From Shewanella nanhaiensis (GTDB lineage: Bacteria > Pseudomonadota > Gammaproteobacteria > Enterobacterales > Shewanellaceae), in NCBI RefSeq assembly GCF_019457885.1, contig NZ_JAHZST010000021.1, forward strand, positions 1 to 64,000: a DNA stretch of 64,000 nucleotides, in the 5' to 3' direction. This document shows positions 1 to 8,767 of the stretch, one piece after another; position 1 is the first letter of the stretch, and the number at the start of each line of letters is the position of its first letter. Both the position numbers and the translations under genes were made by a program. The notes below the pieces were generated by a model. That model was not told where the DNA came from. It saw nothing but the letters and a program-made list of their open reading frames with translations, and ran no database searches.

Positions 1-6
1 ACTAAA

Positions 7-83
7 GGAGCGGTAGTTCAGTTGGTTAGAATACCGGCCTGTCACGCCGGGGGTCGCGGGTTCGAGTCCCGTCCGCTCCGCCA
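7..83 (+). tRNA. tRNA-Asp (anticodon GTC)
   Basis: A complete cloverleaf can be folded. The acceptor stem GGAGCGG pairs with CCGCTCC and ends in an encoded CCA at 81-83. The D-arm contains AGTTCAGTTGG, the anticodon stem is CCGGC/GCCGG with GTC at 41-43, and the T-arm contains GGTTCGAGTCCC. An intrinsic terminator follows at once. Degenerate copies of the same gene lie downstream, so this is probably the last intact member of a tandem tRNA-Asp cluster. Confidence 0.97.
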
Positions 84-93
84 ACATTACGAT

Positions 94-123
94 AAGCCCT
101 AGCAGAAATGCTAGGGCTTTTTC
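94..123 (+). terminator. Intrinsic terminator after tRNA-Asp
   Basis: AGCCCTAGCA and TGCTAGGGCT form a 10-bp stem with a 4-nt loop, followed by a T run. A second copy of this terminator, with an insertion in its loop, lies at 706-749. Confidence 0.85.
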
Positions 124-176
124 GTATGCGTCTTTCAAAGAAAAATTAAGGTGAAATGCGCAAGCAATTTGCTAAA

Positions 177-325
177 GTAGCGGTCACTCTCAAGCATCCA
201 TGCTCTTCGTGACATTTGTGCATCCATGCTCTTCGTAGTTCAGTTGGTTAGACTCTTTATTAAATAGAGAGCGGCCTGTCTCGCGTGCCGAAGGCACACG
301 GGTTCGAGTCCCGTCCGCTCCGCCA
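177..325 (+). pseudogene. Decayed tRNA-Asp copy with two insertions
   Basis: The 5' part AGCGGT (179-184) is followed by about 50 nt of foreign sequence containing two CATCCATGCTCTTCGT repeats (near 196 and 221). The tRNA then resumes as AGTTCAGTTGGTTAGA (237-252). A second, self-complementary insertion of about 18 nt (CTCTTTATTAAATAGAGAG) interrupts the D/anticodon region. The anticodon loop CCTGTC is kept but its 3' stem strand is changed. The T-arm and 3' end through CCGCTCCGCCA are intact. The copy cannot fold as a normal tRNA, so I call it a pseudogene. Confidence 0.75.
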
Positions 326-337
326 ACACAAAGACGA

Positions 338-367
338 AAGCCTCTGCTGCAATGTAGAGGCTTTTTT
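338..367 (+). terminator. Intrinsic terminator after the decayed tRNA copy
   Basis: AAGCCTCT pairs with AGAGGCTT across a 10-nt loop and is followed by a T run. Its sequence differs from the terminator at 94-123, so it probably ended a separate tRNA unit. Confidence 0.7.
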
Positions 368-388
368 CGTTTAAGAGAAAAAAGCAAA

Positions 389-586
389 GGAGCGGTCACT
401 TTCGACCATCCTTGGTCTTCACGGCATTTGTACTTCCATGCACTTCGTAGTTCAGTTGGACTCACATTGTTCCAGACAATGTTGAGCATACCTCCATCCA
501 TGGAGATATTAGGGCTTTTTATTAGAGATAGTCGGCCTGTCACGCCGGGGGGCGCGGGTTCGTCTCTTGATAAGAGCAAGTCCGCC
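389..586 (+). pseudogene. Second decayed tRNA-Asp copy, fragmented
   Basis: GGAGCGGT (389-396) is followed by about 50 nt related to the insertion in the previous pseudo-tRNA (TTCGACCATCC.. through CACTTCGT). Pieces of the tRNA then alternate with further insertions: AGTTCAGTTGGA near 449-460, CGGCCTGTCACGCCGG (533-548), GCGCGGGTTCG (552-562) and a short GTCCGCC near 580-586. An extra piece, TCTCTTGATAAGAGCAA, is itself palindromic. The 617-690 stretch beyond it shows no gene. Read as a broken tRNA. Confidence 0.65.
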
Positions 587-705
587 CCAGCTCCGCTTTG
601 CTTCGCGCTAACCAACATGGATGTAGGGAATGTAGAAAACGTCAGGAACAGTTTTTCTACCGTAAGCTCACAGCTATCGTTGTACTCACCCACAAACATT
701 ACGAT

Positions 706-749
706 AAGCCCTAGCAACTCTTATAAACTAAGAATGCTAGGGCTTTTTC
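706..749 (+). terminator. tRNA-Asp terminator copy with enlarged loop
   Basis: This copies the terminator at 94-123, including the preceding ACATTACGATAAG, but the loop holds an added segment near 717-733 (ACTCTTATAAACTAAGA). The stem arms and T run are intact. It marks the end of another former tRNA-Asp unit. Confidence 0.6.
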
Positions 750-774
750 GTGTCTGGAATTTAATGTTTTTAAT

Positions 775-795
775 GTAGCGGTAGTCCCGTCCAAC
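775..795 (+). pseudogene. Minimal tRNA-Asp remnant
   Basis: TAGCGGTAGT, the start of the tRNA, is joined directly to CCCGTCC from the T-arm/acceptor end, so the interior has been deleted. The rest of the gap up to 1045 is AT-rich and shows only the likely promoter region of the following gene. Confidence 0.4.
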
Positions 796-1045
796 AGCAT
801 CCGTGCTTAACAGATCTGCTTGGAAAAATTAAAAGTCAGTTCATCTTACATTTCTCTTGCTCAAAGCCTTCAGCGATGGCCTTTTCACTGTGTTTCTTAT
901 TCATACAAATATGGTCTTTTTAACTATAAAATTGTGTATTTTCTATTTATCTAGTTATTAAATCGTGGGTTATTTTGCCTCACAGGAGAATTATCGTTAG
1001 CATAGGGTATGTGCGTTTTTGTGATTATTTGTTCTTTTAGGTATT

Positions 1046-3556
1046 TTGCTCTTGTTTAAAAAGTTTAGGCCTTCGTTAGCCTATGGTATTCCGATCTTTA
1101 CATCTCTCCTCTATCTCTGCCTGATGACTGCGGATTATTTTTATGAGCGCAGTGAGAAACGGGAGGAGGCGATCTCCACTGAAGTTGCTCATATCGAGCA
1201 GCATCTGATTAGAATGCAGCATATTGTTGAGTCGGGGCTTTCTATGCAGGATTCAGCCAGAATAGAGCAGGAGATCTCTTTAGCGGCAGCAGATTTGAGT
1301 ATCATGGTTTATACGGTGTTAAACAGTAAAAGCGTGATACGTTTTGCTAATCATCTAGTATGGCGAGACAGTTTAGCGACTCAAGTTATCGATGGTTATG
1401 ATCTGGAGCTTCATCGTCGTACTATCAAGGAGAGCATGCCGACAACCTTCGTTAATTCCGAGCGATTGTCGATACAAACTTATTACCCTCTGCATACCAA
1501 CTTCCAAAATGATAAAGCAGATCTTCATGATCTTATCTATATGGAGTATGACATCTCCCCTTTGATAAATAAGGTAGATAATGACGTGCAATCTAGCTTT
1601 ATACGCTCAGTCGCTGTGAGTCTGATTGGTATCTTGTTATTCCTACTTCTTCTACATATCTATCTGATACGCCCCTTGAGAACTTTGGGACTCAAAGCAA
1701 GTAGTTCGACTGAGTTGCCTAATGGTTTAGGTTCGAATGATAAACCTGTTACTGCCATCTTCAGTGAAGTGGTGGCGATTCAGGAGCACCTTAGAGATTT
1801 CTCGGATAAATTGAACCATAGTAAGAAGCAGCTTAATGATAGTCAGAAGAGATGGTTATTTGCCGTTGAAATATCGAAGAATGGTATTTGGGATTGGAAT
1901 TTAAAGAGCAATGAAGTGTTTCTGTCTGATCGGTGGAAAGAGATGCTTGGCTATGAAGTCCATGAATTAAAACATGAGTTAAATACCTGGCAGGAGCTAC
2001 TGCACCCAGAAGATAAGATAGAAGCACTAAAGCTGTTAAATCAATACCTTAATAATGAGATGGAGGAGTTTGAGAGCGTACATAGGCTTAAGCATAAGGA
2101 AGGCCACTATATCTGGGTACTAGACAGGGGAATGGTTGTTGATTGGGATGAAACTGGAGCACCAGTTCGGATGATCGGTACTCATACCGATGTTTCTGAT
2201 GATGTGAGAAATCAACAAGCGATTATTCACCAGACCAAACATGATATTTTAACTGGCTTGGCAAATCGAAGTGCTCTACTTGATGAGCTTTATGCGCTTA
2301 AGCTTCATCAACAAAATGATTTCGCGGCCCTGTTTGTGATCGATCTTGATAATTTCAAGATGATTAACGATGCTTTAGGCCATCACAGAGGCGACAGGAT
2401 TTTAATTAAGGTGGCGGCGCGTTTATCGAGCCACTTTTCAACGAATGTTGTGATCGCTCGTTTAGGCTCAGATGAGTTTGTTTTATTGGTTAAGTCATTA
2501 GGAGATGATTTGACTAGTGTTAATAGACGCACAGTCGCTTTGGCTAGCCAGATCCGTCAGATGGTGGGTAGAAGTTTTCATATTACTAACCAGACAATAA
2601 ATATCTCTGCCAGTGTTGGGATCTGTGTTCTTAGTGATCTTGCCAATATGGAGCCGGAGCAGATGCTGCAGCATGCTGATCTTGCGATGCATCAGGCAAA
2701 GGAGAAGGGGCGAGATGCCCATGCAATCTATAACAGGGAGATGGAGGATATTGCGCAAAAGAGTCTGTGGATCAGCAGCGAATTAAAGCGTGCAATCGTC
2801 AAAGAGCAGCTCTCTTTAGTGTTTCAGCCGATCCTCGATAGGGATGGTGCAATTGTGTGTGCAGAGGTGTTATTGCGTTGGACACACCCTGAGAAAGGCC
2901 CTATCTCCCCAGCTGAGTTCATTCCCGTTGCCGAGGGAAGCGGTCTGATTCAAGAGATAGGTTATTGGGTGCTAAAGGAGACCTGTTACTTTATCAAGAG
3001 GCTGAAAGCACGCGGCATTGTTTTATCTTCGGTAGCCATTAACGTTAGTGCAAGACAGTTCAATCAAGAGCTCTTTGTTGAAAATCTACTTGCTGAAATC
3101 GTGGAGCAGGGTCTTGCTGCCGATACTATAGAGCTTGAGTTGACCGAATATGCCTTATTGACCAATCTGGATATCATTAAACAGAGAATGCATGTGTTGA
3201 AAGAGTCAGGGATCTCAATTGCAATTGATGATTTTGGCACGGGTTACAGCTCGTTAAGTTATCTGCAAACTTTACCTCTATCTAGGCTTAAATTAGATGC
3301 GGCTTTCGTGAGTAAAATAGGTGAGAATGACGCCTCTAATGCTATCGTTAAAGCAATCATTAATATGGCTCACAGCTTAAACCTTAAGGTCGTGGCTGAA
3401 GGGGTTGAGACGCAGGAGCAGCATCAGTTTTTGCGAGATCATGATTGCGATACATTTCAAGGCTATCTGTTTAGTCGCCCCTTAGATGAAGAGGCGTTTA
3501 TTCAATCTCTACTCAAACGAGATATGATTCAAGGCGCTAGGCTAACCTGCTTATAA
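1046..3556 (+). CDS. Membrane PAS-GGDEF-EAL cyclic-di-GMP signalling protein
   Basis: The protein has 836 residues and a proposed TTG start with an AGG just upstream. A membrane segment at about 15-31 is followed by a periplasmic sensor region to about 185 and a second membrane helix (about 187-207). A PAS fold (about 270-390, ISKNGIWDWN to GTHTDVSDD) precedes the GGDEF domain (HDILTGLANR onward), whose signature reads GSDEF near residue 475. The EAL domain begins with EVLLRW near 606 and keeps DDFGTGYSSL, AEGVETQEQ and QGYLFSRPL. Such proteins make and/or hydrolyse c-di-GMP at the inner membrane. The Ser in GSDEF suggests weak or no cyclase activity. The EVL variant is common and phosphodiesterase residues look present, so it may act mainly as a phosphodiesterase (inference). 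It appears to be a single-gene unit. Confidence 0.9.
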   Translation: MLLFKKFRPSLAYGIPIFTSLLYLCLMTADYFYERSEKREEAISTEVAHIEQHLIRMQHIVESGLSMQDSARIEQEISLAAADLSIMVYTVLNSKSVIRFANHLVWRDSLATQVIDGYDLELHRRTIKESMPTTFVNSERLSIQTYYPLHTNFQNDKADLHDLIYMEYDISPLINKVDNDVQSSFIRSVAVSLIGILLFLLLLHIYLIRPLRTLGLKASSSTELPNGLGSNDKPVTAIFSEVVAIQEHLRDFSDKLNHSKKQLNDSQKRWLFAVEISKNGIWDWNLKSNEVFLSDRWKEMLGYEVHELKHELNTWQELLHPEDKIEALKLLNQYLNNEMEEFESVHRLKHKEGHYIWVLDRGMVVDWDETGAPVRMIGTHTDVSDDVRNQQAIIHQTKHDILTGLANRSALLDELYALKLHQQNDFAALFVIDLDNFKMINDALGHHRGDRILIKVAARLSSHFSTNVVIARLGSDEFVLLVKSLGDDLTSVNRRTVALASQIRQMVGRSFHITNQTINISASVGICVLSDLANMEPEQMLQHADLAMHQAKEKGRDAHAIYNREMEDIAQKSLWISSELKRAIVKEQLSLVFQPILDRDGAIVCAEVLLRWTHPEKGPISPAEFIPVAEGSGLIQEIGYWVLKETCYFIKRLKARGIVLSSVAINVSARQFNQELFVENLLAEIVEQGLAADTIELELTEYALLTNLDIIKQRMHVLKESGISIAIDDFGTGYSSLSYLQTLPLSRLKLDAAFVSKIGENDASNAIVKAIINMAHSLNLKVVAEGVETQEQHQFLRDHDCDTFQGYLFSRPLDEEAFIQSLLKRDMIQGARLTCL

Positions 3557-3574
3557 ATACAGTTCTGAAACCTA

Positions 3575-4576
3575 TTATGGCTTCGCGGAATATTTATCTA
3601 GGAAGTTAATTAATTCCATAAGCGTCAAGTCTCTGCTCTCATCTTGCTCCATAAAGAGCTCATGGCGAGCATTAGGGATATTGATAAGCTTACAGCGGTC
3701 ACTGACGGCGTGATACTGGGCGAAGTTATCGACAATGGTATCTTCATCAGCCTGCAGGATTAAGATGGGCGTATCACTGTTTTTGGCTGCCTCAACCGTC
3801 TTCTCCCCTGCATCAATTGATTCAAATAACCAATGGTTGGTCGGTGAGCCAAGTTGTAGCTCAGGGTGGATCTCATAGAGTGTGCGGTAATTTTCGTAAC
3901 GCAACTGACTATGGGTAAGATCATTTTTGCTAAAAGCTTCAGGGGCGTAATCTTTACCACCCAAAATATAGTTGGGCTCAGTGCTGGGTGAGCTCGTGTC
4001 TAACTGCTTAGCCAGCCAGCGGATAAAGCGGCGGCTAATAGGTAGCTTAATACCATACATGGGGGCAGAGAAAACAGCCGCCTTGAATGTCTGTGGGTGT
4101 TTATCCAGATAAAGAGTACCTATGGCACCACCCATAGAGTGGCCAACTAGAAACAGTTCTTGGTGCTGATTTGGAGCCACTATCTCGTCGATAAAGAGGG
4201 CGAAATCTTCGACATAGGTATCAAACCTGTCTATATGTCCTTGATGTGGATTGGCTGTGATTCTACTTGAAAGACCTTGGCCACGATGATCGATGGCATA
4301 GATGCTATAGCCTTGATGGTAAAGATCAAATATCAACTCTTGGTATTTTAAATAGGATTCAACTCTACCACTGCTGATCACGATAGCCTTGGTACTAGTT
4401 GGGTGTGCCACATAAGCATAAGCTAAGTTGATATTGTCAGGGGTTTTGATGACCGATTGGGTGACTGTTTGCCAAAATGCCTGCTGCTCAGCAGTGTTGA
4501 GTGCGTGCTCCGATGAAAAACTGGTATCAGCAACTTGGGTTTGAGCGTGTGTTTGTTGATCTAGGGCTAGAGACAT
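3575..4576 (-). CDS. pldB: Lysophospholipase L2-like alpha/beta hydrolase
   Basis: The 333-residue protein has the nucleophile elbow GHSMGGA, an IDHRGQGLSSR block and a C-terminal DEDTIVD...NARHELF region that supplies the catalytic Asp and His. Segments such as SSGRVESYLKYQEL and LTHSQLRYENYRTLYE line up with E. coli PldB (340 residues) as I recall it. The family hydrolyses lysophospholipids or monoglycerides at the inner membrane. It is convergent with the c-di-GMP gene and lies downstream of the DUF885 gene on the same strand, with a long perfect stem-loop between them. Confidence 0.82.
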   Translation of the reverse strand: MSLALDQQTHAQTQVADTSFSSEHALNTAEQQAFWQTVTQSVIKTPDNINLAYAYVAHPTSTKAIVISSGRVESYLKYQELIFDLYHQGYSIYAIDHRGQGLSSRITANPHQGHIDRFDTYVEDFALFIDEIVAPNQHQELFLVGHSMGGAIGTLYLDKHPQTFKAAVFSAPMYGIKLPISRRFIRWLAKQLDTSSPSTEPNYILGGKDYAPEAFSKNDLTHSQLRYENYRTLYEIHPELQLGSPTNHWLFESIDAGEKTVEAAKNSDTPILILQADEDTIVDNFAQYHAVSDRCKLINIPNARHELFMEQDESRDLTLMELINFLDKYSAKP

Positions 4577-4624
4577 ATCTTCTATAGAGTTCGTTATGCG
4601 TATTAGCCAGTGTATACCGAAACT

Positions 4625-4660
4625 GTTTGTGAGCCACTATGTTTCTCGTGGCTCACAAAC
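4625..4660 (-). terminator. Perfect 13-bp stem-loop between the DUF885 gene and pldB
   Basis: GTTTGTGAGCCAC (4625-4637) is the exact complement of GTGGCTCACAAAC (4648-4660), with a 10-nt loop. It sits 11 bases after the DUF885 stop codon. No T run follows on the minus strand, so it may act as an RNA-stabilising hairpin or a weak terminator rather than a classic intrinsic terminator. Confidence 0.5.
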
Positions 4661-4670
4661 TACAAGTTGG

Positions 4671-6446
4671 CTATCCTTTTTGGGTCAAGATAAAATCTTG
4701 GATCTGCTGCTCCAGCACTGACATGGGCACTGAGCCGTTTTCGAGTATAGCGTCATGAAAGGCTCTGATATCAAACTTTTCTCCTAGCTCCTGTTCGGCT
4801 TGGGCTCGTAGTCGCTTAATGGTGAGCTCACCGACTTTATAGGAGAGCGCTTGTCCAGGCCATGAGATATACCTGTCTATCTCTGTCGTGACGTTGTGTA
4901 GCGATAGCGCGGTGTTGCTTGCCATAAAGTCCAATGCTTGTTGACGGCTCCACCCTTTAGCATGCATACCTGTATCGACAACGAGTCGTGCGGCGCGCCA
5001 CATCTCATAGGTCAGTCGGCCAAAATTACTGTAAGGGTCTTGATAGAAGCCCGCTTCTAATCCTAGGAACTCGGAATAGAGGCCCCAACCTTCACCGAAG
5101 GCTGAGATATAGCTGTAACGGCGAAAGTTTGGTAATGAGGTCAACTCAGTATTGAGGGCTATCTGCAGGTGGTGACCAGGAACAGCTTCATGGAGTGTTA
5201 AGGCTTCCATCTCGTAGAGTGGACGTTTGTCCAAGGCGTAAGTGTTGACCCAGTAGTAACCTGGTTCATCATCTCGGCTAGAACCTGAGTAACGTCCCGT
5301 GGTGTACTTGGGGGCTATTTCTGCTGGTACTTCCTGAATGCCATAGGGGGTGCGTGGCAGTTTACCGAAATACTTAGGCAAGATTGCATCGGCTTTCTTG
5401 GCGATATAGGCGGCTTCTTTTAGCAACTCCTCCTTGGTTTTGGGGTAAAACTGGGGATCGGTACGAAGAAAGTTAAGAAATTCAGCAAATGTTCCCTTAA
5501 ACCCCACCTCTGCAATAATTGCTTCCATCTCACCGCGTATACGTTTGACCTCCTGTAGCCCTAGTTTATGGACTTGATCTGAGGTCATCTCTAAGGTGGT
5601 GTAGTACCTGACTCGGTTTTCATAGAAGTCTTCGCCATCGGGTAAACTTGCCGTGGCTATGCTAGTGCGGGCGTTAGGAATATAACTTTGAGTCATAAAG
5701 TCATAGAACTGCTGGTAAAGAGGGAGAACTTGCTTCTCAATCAGCTTATGGCCCTGCTTTGTTAGAGCAGTTTTTTGTGCCTCACTAAAGTGCTTGGGAA
5801 ACTGAGTGAAAGGCTTGAAGTAACCACTCTCCTCTACAGGTACTCGAAAAGCACTGATGCTGTTTTCAAATCCATTGAGGGTGACCTTAGGCGGGGTGAT
5901 ACCTGCTGCTAAGCCCTGTTGGAGCCAATAAGTTTGCTGGGCAAAGTATTGAGGCAGAGCTGCGAGTTTTTGCAGGTAGTTGGTGTAATCCTGTTCATTA
6001 GCAAAGCGAGCCTTAGCTATTGAGCCTATGTAGGCGTGAAAGCCACTCTCCGATGAGATAGGGAGATAGTGATCTTTATAGCGATAGAGGTCGACATCGT
6101 TTTGGAGTTGATCTTGTAGGATACGTGCGTTGATCGACTCCTCTTTTGAAAGTGTCTCTCTGTCGAGGGCTTTGAGTTTGTTAAGCACGGCTTGGCGCCT
6201 GCTATCTAGCTTAGCTAGGCTGTCAGGAGATAAGTTGGTGAGCTTGCCTGCCTGGCTTAAATCCCCTTGGGAGTAGGCAAAGTCGGGGCTGGCATCTAAA
6301 GTGATCTCCCAGGCCTCATCAATCATATTTTGCAGTGACAGGTTTGCCTGAGTTTGAACTATTTGGCTCGCTGCCTCCGGTGCAGTATTTACCTGACAGG
6401 CTGTTAAACTGATAGCGAGTAAACTAGGTACAAGTATTTTGTACAT
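4671..6446 (-). CDS. DUF885 family putative metallopeptidase lipoprotein
   Basis: The 591-residue protein starts with a lipoprotein signal (LLAISLTACQ), so it is expected to be anchored to the outer or inner membrane facing the periplasm. The family hallmark HEAVPGHHLQ lies near residue 422, followed by SAFGEGWGLYSE. It resembles a zinc-peptidase active site with an inserted loop. DUF885 proteins are peptidase-like and poorly characterised, so the substrate is unknown. The gene is monocistronic by layout: the terminator for hemN lies just upstream and a stem-loop just downstream. Confidence 0.85.
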   Translation of the reverse strand: MYKILVPSLLAISLTACQVNTAPEAASQIVQTQANLSLQNMIDEAWEITLDASPDFAYSQGDLSQAGKLTNLSPDSLAKLDSRRQAVLNKLKALDRETLSKEESINARILQDQLQNDVDLYRYKDHYLPISSESGFHAYIGSIAKARFANEQDYTNYLQKLAALPQYFAQQTYWLQQGLAAGITPPKVTLNGFENSISAFRVPVEESGYFKPFTQFPKHFSEAQKTALTKQGHKLIEKQVLPLYQQFYDFMTQSYIPNARTSIATASLPDGEDFYENRVRYYTTLEMTSDQVHKLGLQEVKRIRGEMEAIIAEVGFKGTFAEFLNFLRTDPQFYPKTKEELLKEAAYIAKKADAILPKYFGKLPRTPYGIQEVPAEIAPKYTTGRYSGSSRDDEPGYYWVNTYALDKRPLYEMEALTLHEAVPGHHLQIALNTELTSLPNFRRYSYISAFGEGWGLYSEFLGLEAGFYQDPYSNFGRLTYEMWRAARLVVDTGMHAKGWSRQQALDFMASNTALSLHNVTTEIDRYISWPGQALSYKVGELTIKRLRAQAEQELGEKFDIRAFHDAILENGSVPMSVLEQQIQDFILTQKG

Positions 6447-6588
6447 AAAAAGTCCTTTATCTGTTTTTATAATTTGGATTTTTAAGCAGAAGAGACCCTA
6501 GCATTATTTTAGAATTTTGTATGCAATCTTGTTGGTTTTCGCTGTGATTATCACTTAGGTGAACAGCTAGTGTGAGGAGTTTATCGAT

Positions 6589-6617
6589 AAAAAAGCCGAC
6601 ACTCAGGTCGGCTTTTC
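6589..6617 (-). terminator. Intrinsic terminator for hemN
   Basis: AAAAGCCGAC and GTCGGCTTTT flank a short loop. Read on the minus strand, the hairpin ends in a run of T. It follows the hemN stop codon at 6640 and also separates hemN from the DUF885 promoter region. Confidence 0.8.
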
Positions 6618-6639
6618 ATGGTTTAACTTTTACTTCTCG

Positions 6640-8016
6640 TTAAATAACGCGAGAGAATTGTTGCTGTCTTGCCTTTTCACGGTAGTAAACATCAAAGCAG
6701 ATACAGATATTACGGATCAACAAACGGCCAGTGGGGCTGATGGTGATCTTTCTGTCTGTGATGTCGACTAGCTTATCGTCGATAAAGGTTTGCAGTAGTT
6801 TAAGGTCTTCACTGAAGTACTCTTCAAAGTTAATACCCAGTTTCTCATCGATTTGAGCCATATCAAGGTCAAAATGACAGATAAGCTGCTTAATCACCAC
6901 ACGACGTATCTCATCGTCACGGTTTAAGCTACAACCTTTCCACAGTGCATGACCTGACTTATCTACTGACTCATAGTAAGGGCGAATGTCTTTTTGGTTT
7001 TGAGCATAACAGTCACCGATCTGGCTGATTGATGATACACCCAGTCCCAATAGGTCACACTCCTCTTGAGTGGTATAACCTTGGAAGTTTCTGTGCAGAC
7101 GACCTTCATTTTGCAGAATCGACAGCTCATCATCTGGCTTAGCAAAGTGATCCATACCTATGTACTGGTATCCTGCACCGGTTAAGGTTTCGATAGTCTG
7201 GTGGAGCATATCTAGCTTCTGCTGAGGTGATGCTAGATCTTCATCTTTAATCTTACGCTGAGCTGCAAAACGGGCTGGCAGATGCGCGTAGTTAAAGACA
7301 GATAAACGATCGGGGTCGAGATCCAACACGCGTTGCATTGTCTCTGCGAAAGTTTCAGGTGTCTGGTGTGGCAGGCCATAGATAAGGTCAATGTTTGTTG
7401 AAACAAAGCCTAGTTCTTTGGCTCTGGCCATTAGGTCAAAGATGAACTGCTCATCTTGCTCACGGTTTACTGCGATTTGGACCTTTTTATTGAAATCTTG
7501 TACACCGATAGAGATGCGGTTAAAGCCCGCTTCTTTAAGAGTATCAAGCATAGAGAGCTCAATCTCACGTGGATCCACTTCGATAGAGTATTCGCCCTTA
7601 TCGGCGACATTAAAGTGCTCTTTGATAAGTGAGGAGAGCTTTAGGATCTGATCTGGGCTTAAAAAGGTCGGTGTGCCGCCACCCCAGTGAATTTGAGTCA
7701 CAAGGTAGTTCTTAAACAGCGGAGCACGTTTAACGATTTCAGCGGCTAGGTATTCGATATATTGATCGGCTTTATGCTGGTGACGAGTGATCACCTTATT
7801 ACAGCCGCAGTAGTAGCAAAGCTTAGCGCAGAAAGGGATATGGAGATAAAGAGATAGCTTATCGCTTTTGCTGTTTGCAATGGAGGTTAGTAGCTTCTCT
7901 TCAGTAAAAGAGTCATCAAATTCCAATGCCGTAGGGTAAGACGTATAACGGGGACCGCTGTAATTGTATTTTTCGATCATTGACTGATCCCAACTAATTT
8001 GGGTGGGCTGCTTCAA
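6640..8016 (-). CDS. hemN: Oxygen-independent coproporphyrinogen III oxidase
   Basis: A radical-SAM enzyme that decarboxylates coproporphyrinogen III to protoporphyrinogen IX in anaerobic haem synthesis. The cluster-binding CX3CX2C is visible in FCAKLCYYCGC, followed by HWGGGTPT and FNRISIGVQDFN. The C-terminus (LIRNICICFD...QQFSRVI) matches E. coli HemN closely. The reading frame is open to 8061, but I place the start at the TTG at 8016. A strong GGAGG lies 7 nt upstream, and the resulting 458 residues (MKQPTQISWDQSMIEKYNY) match the E. coli length of 457. The neighbours yihI and the DUF2489 gene are conserved partners of hemN in related bacteria. Confidence 0.96.
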   Translation of the reverse strand: MKQPTQISWDQSMIEKYNYSGPRYTSYPTALEFDDSFTEEKLLTSIANSKSDKLSLYLHIPFCAKLCYYCGCNKVITRHQHKADQYIEYLAAEIVKRAPLFKNYLVTQIHWGGGTPTFLSPDQILKLSSLIKEHFNVADKGEYSIEVDPREIELSMLDTLKEAGFNRISIGVQDFNKKVQIAVNREQDEQFIFDLMARAKELGFVSTNIDLIYGLPHQTPETFAETMQRVLDLDPDRLSVFNYAHLPARFAAQRKIKDEDLASPQQKLDMLHQTIETLTGAGYQYIGMDHFAKPDDELSILQNEGRLHRNFQGYTTQEECDLLGLGVSSISQIGDCYAQNQKDIRPYYESVDKSGHALWKGCSLNRDDEIRRVVIKQLICHFDLDMAQIDEKLGINFEEYFSEDLKLLQTFIDDKLVDITDRKITISPTGRLLIRNICICFDVYYREKARQQQFSRVI

Positions 8017-8237
8017 GGCGTGTCCTCCGGGTAGTAATTTAGCAAGGTGTAAAGTATGCATCGTTATTCATTGGATAACTATGATCCATGTTATAAAAAT
8101 GAAGTCTGCATAATTAAAGAGTGAAAGAATATCCCTGAAATCGAGGTGAATGTCAGTGTTCCAGTGGAGAATTTGTGCACGGACTCACGCCTTAACCCTT
8201 TTTATCCTATTTAATTCTTAGCTTTACCTAAAAAGTA

Positions 8238-8705
8238 TTAATGCAGAGGAGAAGGAGTAAACGTGGTGAGTAGTTTAGCTTCTTGCAAAATTTCTGTCTC
8301 TAATTCGGCTTCTGAGCGCATACGAGCATAGTCGAGTTTCATGCGAGCTCTTTTCTCAAGCTGCTTACGTTCGGCCATAATGGGGTGAGACTCAATCACG
8401 GCAAAGTGTTTAAAGATAGCTGGGTAGTCGTTGGCCACCTGCTCAGATAGCGAGATAATATTGAATAAGTTGGCAATTCTCATCACACCTTCTGATAGCT
8501 CACACCTATCCTCTAACATTGCGGTAGCGATATAACGGATACTATCTAAGTGCTCCTCAAGTTTAGCTTTATGGGCGGCATCTAGCTCAGCTTGTTTTGC
8601 TACTCTATCGGCAGTCTGCTTACGTAGTTTGAGTATTAATATGGTGGCGTAGCAGGCTAGAGAAGCCACTATGATAAAACCGAGTATAAGCAGTGCTGTT
8701 GTCAT
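8238..8705 (-). CDS. DUF2489 domain membrane-anchored protein
   Basis: The 155-residue protein has one N-terminal membrane helix (about 4-25), then a charged, helical cytoplasmic part likely to form a coiled coil (KLRKQTADRVAKQAELDAAHKAKLEEHL). It matches my memory of the DUF2489 family, found between yihI and hemN in Shewanella and Vibrio relatives. The function is unknown. It lies 62 bases downstream of yihI on the same strand, with an inverted repeat in the gap, so partial co-transcription is likely. Confidence 0.75.
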   Translation of the reverse strand: MTTALLILGFIIVASLACYATILILKLRKQTADRVAKQAELDAAHKAKLEEHLDSIRYIATAMLEDRCELSEGVMRIANLFNIISLSEQVANDYPAIFKHFAVIESHPIMAERKQLEKRARMKLDYARMRSEAELETEILQEAKLLTTFTPSPLH

Positions 8706-8724
8706 CTTTTATCCATATATAGAG

Positions 8725-8750
8725 AAATGGCATCAATATCGATGCCATTT
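8725..8750 (-). other. Stem-loop between yihI and the DUF2489 gene
   Basis: AAATGGCATC (8725-8734) pairs with GATGCCATTT (8741-8750) around a 6-nt loop. It may be an attenuator or mRNA-processing hairpin that lowers expression of the downstream gene. A T run is missing, so I do not call it a terminator. Confidence 0.45.
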
Positions 8751-8767
8751 TAGGAAGTAGAAAGTCT

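Noticed and set aside
190..778. Open frames of 116 and 175 codons across the tRNA-Asp region
   Set aside because: They run through tRNA fragments, terminators and repeats, have no ribosome binding sites and no protein-like composition.
8072..8088. FNR box before hemN
   Set aside because: TGGAT..ATCCA is palindromic, but the 7-base spacer and arms do not match TTGAT-N4-ATCAA.
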